This document shows, one piece after another, positions 5,762-9,878 of a DNA stretch of 9,878 nt. Below the pieces are notes generated by a model. That model searched no databases and was not told the DNA's origin. It saw nothing but the letters and a program-made list of their open reading frames with translations. The translations under genes and the position numbers were made by a program. Position 1 is the first letter of the stretch. Each line of letters begins with the position of its first letter. The DNA lies in contig DKJZ01000072.1 of NCBI GenBank assembly GCA_002454975.1, forward strand, positions 1 to 9,878, given 5' to 3'. The DNA is from Hylemonella sp. UBA6679 (GTDB taxonomy: Bacteria; Pseudomonadota; Gammaproteobacteria; Burkholderiales; Burkholderiaceae_C).

Positions 5762-6190
5762 TCAGTTCATTGGCGGCGCATCCAGTTGCATGCGAACGGG
5801 CGGATACTTGCTGCGTTCGTGTTCCTGCACCATGGCCTCGACATAAGTCGTGACCACGGCATTGATCAACGCAAGGGCCTCTTGCTGGGTGTAACTCGAC
5901 AGCGCTCGGTCCATACCGATCTCGCTGGCCGCCTCACCCAGTGGCTTGAGACACTGCTGCATGGCGGCCAGCTCTGCTTCGGATGGATCAATCACGCCTG
6001 CACCCGTTGGCAGCTGTCCCTCTCGCTCGAGGTAGCGAACACCGACCGCGTACAGCCGATGGAAACAGGCCTGGCAGCGCAGCGAGCAGAAGATCCAGTC
6101 GATGGGGTATCGCTTGAGGTGCCCCACCTTGAAGCGCAGATCCACATGACCGAAGCCTTTGGCTTGACGGAAACACACCCAGCATTTCAT
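5762..6190 (-). CDS. DUF6511-like protein with a four-Cys putative zinc site, 142 aa
   Basis: The N-terminus has MKCWVCFRQAKGFGH and then YPIDWIFCSLRCQACFH (residues 28-44), giving paired CxxC and CxxxC motifs likely to bind one zinc ion. The remainder is helical and acidic (IDPSEAELAAMQQC; then TQQEALALINAVVTTYVEAMV) and ends in a Pro-rich tail. I associate this layout with DUF6511 phage proteins, whose function is unknown to me. It begins 12 bases after the preceding gene, with GAGGTT as ribosome site just before ATG 6190, so it is co-transcribed with the replication genes. A role binding DNA or assisting replication is plausible only from context. The 79 bases after it contain the leader hairpin of the next gene. 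Confidence 0.82.
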   Translation of the reverse strand: MKCWVCFRQAKGFGHVDLRFKVGHLKRYPIDWIFCSLRCQACFHRLYAVGVRYLEREGQLPTGAGVIDPSEAELAAMQQCLKPLGEAASEIGMDRALSSYTQQEALALINAVVTTYVEAMVQEHERSKYPPVRMQLDAPPMN

Positions 6191-6202
6191 GCAACCTCGC
6201 CA

Positions 6203-6886
6203 TCACTGCGCCCATGCAGGTCGACCCTGCGCATTACTGGGGCGCGGGGTGTAGCTGGTCCCCGACTGGGGGGCTGGCGCCGCTGCTGTGGGAACAGCAG
6301 TTGCAGGAGCACCACCGGAGCCGTGGCCCCCACCCATGCCAGCATCGCGTTGCAGCTTGGTCTGCATCAGTTCTGCGTACTCTTTGTGGTCAGGCTCCAT
6401 CACCAGACGGATGATGTTGCGGTACTCGCCCTGGCCATCCTTCTCAATGCCGATCCGGGCTGCGAACTCGGCGCCATCCAGGTCGCCGAAGCTGCGAATT
6501 TGACGAGCACGCTGTGCTTCGGGTGAGTTGTCATCCGGGTGGATATTGCGCGAGCTGTTGAGTACCGCCTTGATGAAACTGCGCCCCATCTGTGCCCAAG
6601 TCGGCCCCTTGTTGGAATGCAGACCGACATTGCTCCAGATCTTGCGTTTGGCAAACGGGCCTGTGAGCAGCACGAACTCGCAGGACAGAAACACAGCACC
6701 GGTTTCGTCCGACGCCGTGGCATAGCCGCCTGTCCAGCCCTTGCTGGCGTCGTCATAGCCGCCGGGTTTTATGGCCATTCGCACCAGGGCCTGGGTACCT
6801 TTGGGGATCAGGTTGAACTCGCCTTGCTGGGCATCGGCGTCATTGAAATCAGACCAAGCGGCCTGGTGGTAGTTGTCGTTGTTCAT
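6203..6886 (-). CDS. Phage replication-operon protein with disordered Pro/Ala tail (possible ssDNA-binding type), 227 aa
   Basis: Residues about 10-175 form a folded domain with SDFNDAD (12-18), FNLIPKGTQALVRMAIKPGG (24-43), GAVFLSCEFVLLTGPFAKRKIW (63-84) and NIIRLVMEPDH (157-167). From about 183 the chain becomes Gly/Ala/Pro/Ser-rich and ends in GRPAWAQ. A beta-rich domain plus a flexible tail with a conserved tip resembles phage single-strand-binding proteins. The tip is not the usual acidic one, so this is inference only. I recall homologues annotated as hypothetical in proteobacterial phages. ATG 6886 has AAAGGAGA 7 bases upstream. It precedes the DUF6511-like and primase genes in the operon, consistent with a replication accessory. 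Confidence 0.85.
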   Translation of the reverse strand: MNNDNYHQAAWSDFNDADAQQGEFNLIPKGTQALVRMAIKPGGYDDASKGWTGGYATASDETGAVFLSCEFVLLTGPFAKRKIWSNVGLHSNKGPTWAQMGRSFIKAVLNSSRNIHPDDNSPEAQRARQIRSFGDLDGAEFAARIGIEKDGQGEYRNIIRLVMEPDHKEYAELMQTKLQRDAGMGGGHGSGGAPATAVPTAAAPAPQSGTSYTPRPSNAQGRPAWAQ

Positions 6887-6940
6887 TGAGAAATCTCCTT
6901 TGATTGGTGGTGTTTGGGTGAAGATGAAGGCTTTGGGCGC

Positions 6941-7426
6941 TCAGAGCTGAACATCGCCTACCCAGCGGATCTGAAAGGTGGGCTCGGTGATGAGTTCCTT
7001 GCGGGCGGGCTGAAATGCCGCACGCAACAGTGGATGCCAGCGGGCGTAGTCCTGCTCGGCCACCGAGAACTGGACCTGCATGAAGTCCTGTACGCGGTCA
7101 CCAGCAACGACCATCCGTTCAGCGATCTCAGACAGGTGCTGCTGGTCCCAAACGATTTCTTTGGGCTGCGAGACATCGATCTGCAGGTCACCGTCATCGA
7201 TGCGGAACCTGGCCGCTTCCTCTTGGCCAAGGCTCTCGGCATGGCGAATCTGATCGGCGTAGCGGATTTCCATAGCCTGGTTGATCCGGCCACGCATCTT
7301 CAGCGTCCAGTCATGGAGCTGCTGCACTGCGTTGCTGAAATGGGCCAGCTGGTCTTTGGGCAGACGGCTGATCTGGCTCTCGGAGAGGTCAGGCAAGGCC
7401 GCCTGTTGCAATTGGAGGTGATTCAT
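6941..7426 (-). CDS. Conserved phage hypothetical protein, 161 aa
   Basis: I recognise the general family only as a conserved hypothetical of proteobacterial phages and elements. The N-terminal half is helical: MNHLQLQQAALPDLS, then LPKDQLAHFSNAVQQLHDWTLKMRGRINQAMEIRYADQIRHAE (about 22-64). It is followed by a short beta segment (ARFRIDDGDLQIDVSQPKEIVWD, about 71-93) and AERMVVAGDRVQDFMQVQFSVAE. The frame stays open up to 7492 but ATG 7426 is the likely start: AAGGAG lies 6 bases upstream, and starting there leaves 10 bases after the first HTH gene's stop. It is second in the operon. There is no catalytic signature. The helical N-terminus could mediate oligomerisation or bind a partner. Confidence 0.82.
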   Translation of the reverse strand: MNHLQLQQAALPDLSESQISRLPKDQLAHFSNAVQQLHDWTLKMRGRINQAMEIRYADQIRHAESLGQEEAARFRIDDGDLQIDVSQPKEIVWDQQHLSEIAERMVVAGDRVQDFMQVQFSVAEQDYARWHPLLRAAFQPARKELITEPTFQIRWVGDVQL

Positions 7427-7436
7427 TGGGGGCTCC

Positions 7437-7706
7437 TTAGGCAGTAGCTCGTTGTGAGGTGGAGACGTGCTGGACGCAGTTCTCGAAGGCAATCACGGCA
7501 TTGAGGGGATAGTTCACCCGCTTGCCCAGCTTCAAGTAATGGGGGCCACGCCCTTCCATTCGCCAACGTTGGAGGGTCTTGGGACTCATGCCCCATCGCG
7601 AGGCCAAGTCGGCTTCGCTCAGGACTTGCCTTGGGGGCATGTATGGCTCTGGGGCCATGACGCTCAAGGGGTTGAGCGTTGAAAGCGCTGGTGTTGCTAG
7701 CAGCAT
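7437..7706 (-). CDS. First operon gene: MerR/AlpA-type HTH protein, 89 aa
   Basis: After a likely disordered N-terminus (residues 1-27), QVLSEADLASRWGMSPKTLQ (27-46) followed by RWRMEGRGPHYLKLGKRVNYPL (47-68) is a textbook HTH_17 / excisionase-like fold: helix, turn, recognition helix with PKTLQRWR, a GxGPxYxKLG wing and a final helix. Proteins of this type are AlpA-like activators, excisionases or small repressors. As the first gene of a long replication operon, and next to the repeat cluster at 7763-7814, it is a good candidate for the operon's own regulator; this link is inferred. ATG 7706 has AAGGAG 6 bases upstream. An internal ATG (residue 17) is a weaker alternative. Confidence 0.87.
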   Translation of the reverse strand: MLLATPALSTLNPLSVMAPEPYMPPRQVLSEADLASRWGMSPKTLQRWRMEGRGPHYLKLGKRVNYPLNAVIAFENCVQHVSTSQRATA

Positions 7707-7762
7707 AGGTCACTCCTTTCAGAGAGTTGAGGGACAACGCTGCTATTTCAGGAAATCAACGG

Positions 7763-7814
7763 GGAACTGATAAGGAACTGAATAAGGAACTTTGGCGAAA
7801 TCTCCAGTTCCTTA
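7763..7814. promoter_or_regulatory. Operator-like repeat cluster before the replication operon
   Basis: GGAACT occurs at 7763-7768, 7774-7779 and 7786-7791, spaced 11 and 12 bases, with TAAGGAACTG at 7771-7780 repeated exactly in inverse as CAGTTCCTTA at 7805-7814. Three direct copies about one helical turn apart plus an inverted copy would let several protein molecules bind the same face of the DNA. The cluster ends 57 bases upstream of the first operon gene. No convincing sigma-70 promoter pair could be placed. It may be an operator set or, less likely, iterons of a replication origin. Confidence 0.6.
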
Positions 7815-7838
7815 ATCACAACCGACACTCAGCGGACA

Positions 7839-7857
7839 TGACACATGGGATGCGTCA
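7839..7857. repeat. 19-base dyad in the operon's upstream region
   Basis: TGACACAT and ATGCGTCA flank a GGG centre, with 7 of 8 arm positions complementary. The 8-3-8 form is typical of a homodimeric repressor site. Its sequence is unrelated to the AAGGAACT cluster 25 bases away, which would suggest a second regulator. It lies between the toxin-antitoxin terminator and the operon. Confidence 0.35.
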
Positions 7858-7897
7858 CCCACCCGGCTGCGCAAGTCGAGTGGCTGATGTGGCGTGG

Positions 7898-7929
7898 AAA
7901 AGTTCCGTCGGGAGGCGCTGGCCGACGGA
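7898..7929 (-). terminator. Probable intrinsic terminator of the AbiE-like module
   Basis: On the minus strand TCCGTCGG and CCGACGGA form an exact 8-base-pair GC-rich stem with a 10-base loop, followed after AAC by TTTT. It begins 13 bases beyond the stop of the nucleotidyltransferase gene. The U-tract is short and offset, so termination may be partial. It would separate the module from the replication operon. Confidence 0.5.
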
Positions 7930-7941
7930 CTGAGAATGGAT

Positions 7942-8682
7942 TTACAAGTCGAAAGCGTATGCAGCAGCAACCCGGTCCATGGCTTGCAACTGGTCGGGGA
8001 GATTCAATGCAACAACGGCCTGAGCAAACGCTTGTAAGTCGGCTCGAAGTTTGGCGGGCAACTCAATCACTTGCCCCGGCTGCAGCAGTGCGGACAACTT
8101 CACGATGTCAGCCAGGTGCTTGTTGATATTTTTGGAATCGATGACTCCGCCCAGCCGGACACGCTCGGTCATTTCCATCCATGCCACCGCTTTCAATGGA
8201 ATCAGTCGGTCCTCGCCCACCCAGGACGGCATGCCGTGCTTGTTTTTTCGACCGGTGAGCACGAACTGGTAATACTCATCATCAAGCAAGATAGCCGACA
8301 GGCTGGAGACCTGCTCGTCCATTGGGATGGGCGTCAGATGGCCTGGTGGGACAAAGTTCAAGCCGTCCGGTACGCGAGAAAACAGCTCCAGCATGTACGG
8401 AAAATCGTCGTCCAGCGGTTTCTGGAAACGATACAGGCAGGGCTTTTTCTCAGGATCGCCTTCTTTTTTCTGGTAACCACCAGCTTGCACGAATTCCCAG
8501 AATTTCTGTCCAAAAGCAGGTGTCAAGACCTCTACGTGCAAAACGATGTCCAGATCCTTGGTGCCTCGAAACGGCACACCAGCCTCTTCCATTGTGATTG
8601 AGGCGGCCGTCCCGCCGATCAGTACGTACTGGTTCTCAAAGTCTTTGAACCATTCTTGAAAAATTGCCTGCCCTCTCACCAC
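7942..8682 (-). CDS. AbiEii-like nucleotidyltransferase toxin, 246 aa
   Basis: The N-terminal part carries the nucleotidyltransferase signature: YVLIGGTAAS (residues 19-28) with the GG pair at 23-24, and FRGTKDLDIVLHVE (38-51) with the metal-binding pair D43 and D45. That is the fold and motif spacing of AbiEii / MenT-type toxins, which transfer nucleotides to a target such as tRNA in characterised relatives. The C-terminal half is helical (DSKNINKHLADIVKLSALL). The start is GTG at 8682, with GAGGAG 8 bases upstream. It overlaps the stop of the preceding AbiEi-like gene by 7 bases, so the pair is coupled. Known AbiE systems give abortive infection and act as type IV toxin-antitoxin pairs. Its target here is unknown. 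Confidence 0.85.
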   Translation of the reverse strand: MVRGQAIFQEWFKDFENQYVLIGGTAASITMEEAGVPFRGTKDLDIVLHVEVLTPAFGQKFWEFVQAGGYQKKEGDPEKKPCLYRFQKPLDDDFPYMLELFSRVPDGLNFVPPGHLTPIPMDEQVSSLSAILLDDEYYQFVLTGRKNKHGMPSWVGEDRLIPLKAVAWMEMTERVRLGGVIDSKNINKHLADIVKLSALLQPGQVIELPAKLRADLQAFAQAVVALNLPDQLQAMDRVAAAYAFDL

Positions 8683-9677
8683 AAGAACTTCTCCTCAATC
8701 TCATCGAGCGCCATCTGAATCCGGTCGTCACGGTTCTCCCTCAAGCTGAGCCACAAAGACAAAGGATCAACGGTCTTTTCCTTCGCTTGCATGCCGGGCT
8801 CATAACGCCACACCTGCACAGCAATGCCATCGGCAATCTCACGGGGCTCGAAGAATATACCTGCCTGCTTTGCCCGCTGCTCATCCTCGGCCGTCAAGGC
8901 CACCACTTGCTGGCGCGGCTCATTGAGCATGGTCAGATGAGCCAAGGCGCTCTCCCCAGCCCAACGCGCGTCCGTCACTTGCACAATGCGCTTTTCGTAG
9001 GTCCATAAGGTTCTGAGAACCGGTGTGCGCAGGTGAGGCTTGGCCCTTTCCCAAAGATCACGGCGGGTACTTTTGAGCTTGAGGTATTTGGCCCGGCCTC
9101 GCACTTCCAGTTCAAACAGTTCGAATTGCAACAACTCGCGCACAGCCCGTGTGGCCGTCATCCCCGCATAACCTAACGCTGCAGCCTCTTCAAACGGATG
9201 CCAGGTTTCCGTGACCGGATGGTGATTCAAAAACCAGATCAACAGCGCCTGAGTGGCAGGGCTGAACAGTTCCTGCTCCCTGCGAGGTTCAGCGCCAAAG
9301 CGCTCGGTCAAAATCACGCCCAGCTGCGGTGCGAAAAGCTGCCTGTCAGGAACCACAAAGGCCACACCGTGCGCAATCAGTTGTTTGCGCTCCCCGGGGG
9401 CAATCTCTGGCAATGCGATGATGACTGGGGTATCCAACAGCTCACGCAGCAGTTTGGTGTGTTGGCTTATTTGCTGAGCAGCCAGTGGCTGATGCCCTTT
9501 GACACAGGCCAGTGTGATCGGTTGTCCCAGCAGCTCGCCGGTCAACACGTCATAGGTTTCTTGAAGAAAATACGTCAGCTCAGCGGTTCTTGCGCTGCTA
9601 GCCACGCGCACGGCTTCCCCTCCGATGACCTGGTTCAAGTACCGGACGGTTTGCAGGGGAAGCGCTTTATCTAACAT
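8676..9677 (-). CDS. AbiEi-like antitoxin / transcriptional regulator, 333 aa (339 from alternative start)
   Basis: Domain order (339-aa numbering): an N-terminal alpha/beta domain (about 25-130, with PVIIALPEIAPGERKQLIAHGVAFV), a winged HTH (about 145-208, with ATQALLIWFLNHHP and MTATRAVRELLQFELFELE), and an AbiEi-like C-terminal domain beginning at RWAGESALAHLTML (244-257) and ending VDPLSLWLSLRENRDDRIQMALDEIEEKFLW. The GESALA block and the PLSLWLSL ending are what I associate with AbiEi antitoxins. The order antitoxin then toxin, coupled by overlap, matches AbiE operons, in which AbiEi represses its own promoter. I chose ATG 9677 (residue 7 of the longer frame) because ATG 9695 falls inside the predicted promoter; neither ATG has a ribosome site nearby. 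Whether this pair protects against phage is not shown. Confidence 0.8.
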   Translation of the reverse strand: MLDKALPLQTVRYLNQVIGGEAVRVASSARTAELTYFLQETYDVLTGELLGQPITLACVKGHQPLAAQQISQHTKLLRELLDTPVIIALPEIAPGERKQLIAHGVAFVVPDRQLFAPQLGVILTERFGAEPRREQELFSPATQALLIWFLNHHPVTETWHPFEEAAALGYAGMTATRAVRELLQFELFELEVRGRAKYLKLKSTRRDLWERAKPHLRTPVLRTLWTYEKRIVQVTDARWAGESALAHLTMLNEPRQQVVALTAEDEQRAKQAGIFFEPREIADGIAVQVWRYEPGMQAKEKTVDPLSLWLSLRENRDDRIQMALDEIEEKFLW

Positions 9678-9728
9678 ATAGAAAGAATCTAACATTGTTA
9701 ATGTTAAAAGTCAAACCTCATGTTAGAT
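9669..9728. promoter_or_regulatory. TAACAT/ATGTTA operator repeats over the AbiE-like promoter
   Basis: ATCTAACAT occurs at 9669-9677 and 9687-9695, and its inverse ATGTTAGAT at 9720-9728. TAACATT-GTT-AATGTTA (9690-9706) is an exact inverted repeat inside the promoter spacer. Four copies of the core half-site thus cover the promoter and the start codon. AbiEi proteins are known to bind inverted repeats at their own promoters, so autoregulation is a reasonable inference. Confidence 0.6.
9686..9714 (-). promoter_or_regulatory. Promoter of the AbiE-like module
   Basis: TTGACT (9714-9709, 5 of 6 consensus) and TAGATT (9691-9686, 4 of 6) are separated by exactly 17 bases. The expected start of transcription, about 9679-9677, falls at or within two bases of the second in-frame ATG (9677), predicting a leaderless mRNA. 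No better pair was seen upstream. Confidence 0.55.
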
Positions 9729-9735
9729 TCCACTC

Positions 9736-9876
9736 TCAAAAGCTTGACGGCTCCGCCCAGACCAACCGATACAGCCCCAACCTGCGCTGCCGACTGACAA
9801 GTTGTTCATACGCATGCAATGGTCCCTCGTAGACGGGATCGCCTCGGTTTGCGGCCTTTAACAGGCCGTTGAAAAA
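9736..9876 (-). CDS. C-terminal end of a gene entering from the right edge (partial)
   Basis: A frame open to the window edge reads FFNGLLKAANRGDPVYEGPL, then HAYEQLVSRQRRLGLYRLVW and AEPSSF before a TGA at 9738-9736. The composition looks like real protein, an amphipathic Gln/Arg/Leu helix and a Trp-containing tail. I see no competing frame of equal quality: the other minus-strand frames have stops. Only 46 residues are in the window and the start lies beyond it, so I cannot name the product. Its stop is 21 bases upstream of the -35 box of the AbiE-like module, so that module could also be read through from this gene. Confidence 0.5.
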   Translation of the reverse strand, partial: FFNGLLKAANRGDPVYEGPLHAYEQLVSRQRRLGLYRLVWAEPSSF

Positions 9877-9878
9877 AT

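Noticed and set aside
5786..6526. 246-aa plus-strand ORF spanning two minus-strand genes
   Set aside because: It crosses the boundary of the DUF6511-like and 227-aa genes, has low-quality composition and is antisense to convincing proteins.
9856..9878. Insertion-sequence end suggested by AACAGGCCGTTGAAAAA
   Set aside because: It resembles some transposon termini, but it is inside the partial reading frame and no matching inverted end or transposase is in the window.
1..9878. CRISPR array or rRNA
   Set aside because: No regularly spaced repeats with unique spacers of suitable length and no rRNA-like sequence were seen. The only short-period repeats are the AAGGAACT cluster, which is too closely spaced.

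Overview
The window looks like part of a prophage or phage-derived integrated element in a GC-rich proteobacterium, most likely a betaproteobacterium of the Burkholderiales/Comamonadaceae type. That placement is an inference from base composition and from the style of the phage proteins; no rRNA or housekeeping gene confirms it.

Layout, left to right. Positions 1-167 hold no assignable gene but carry an exact CTGATCAG inverted pair. At 168-527 (+) there is a small conserved phage-type hypothetical protein. It meets tail to tail, with a 7-base overlap, a minus-strand ParB-domain DNA methyltransferase (521-1780). A short plus-strand ORF (1825-2046) follows, then a 209-base tail-to-tail gap (2047-2255) with two unusual dyad structures and a tRNA T-arm-like 11-mer. 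From 7706 leftward to 2256 runs one long minus-strand operon with very tight spacing. In order of transcription its products are: a MerR/AlpA-type HTH protein; an unknown 161-aa protein; an unknown 227-aa protein with a disordered tail; a Cys-rich DUF6511-like protein; a second HTH protein; a 772-aa TOPRIM plus P4-type SF3 primase-helicase; two small ORFs of 66 and 76 aa; and a DUF6362-like HTH protein. Several joins are ATGA-type or 8-base overlaps that imply translational coupling. This is a phage-style replication module built round the primase-helicase.

The 235-base region before the operon (7707-7941) carries three AAGGAACT direct repeats about one helical turn apart, an inverted copy, a separate 19-base dyad, and a likely intrinsic terminator for the gene to its right. 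Right of it lies a two-gene AbiE-like type IV toxin-antitoxin or abortive-infection module, also on the minus strand: AbiEi-like antitoxin (start 9677 or 9695), then AbiEii-like nucleotidyltransferase (7942-8682). Its promoter overlaps several ATCTAACAT/ATGTTA repeats, and the best -10/-35 pair predicts a leaderless transcript. The last 140 bases hold the 3' end of a further minus-strand gene that enters from outside the window.

Taken together, this is a replication/regulation cassette with an accessory methyltransferase on its left and an accessory defence or addiction module on its right. No capsid, tail, integrase or complete terminase gene is visible. The least explained parts are the unknown proteins of the replication operon and the intergenic dyads.
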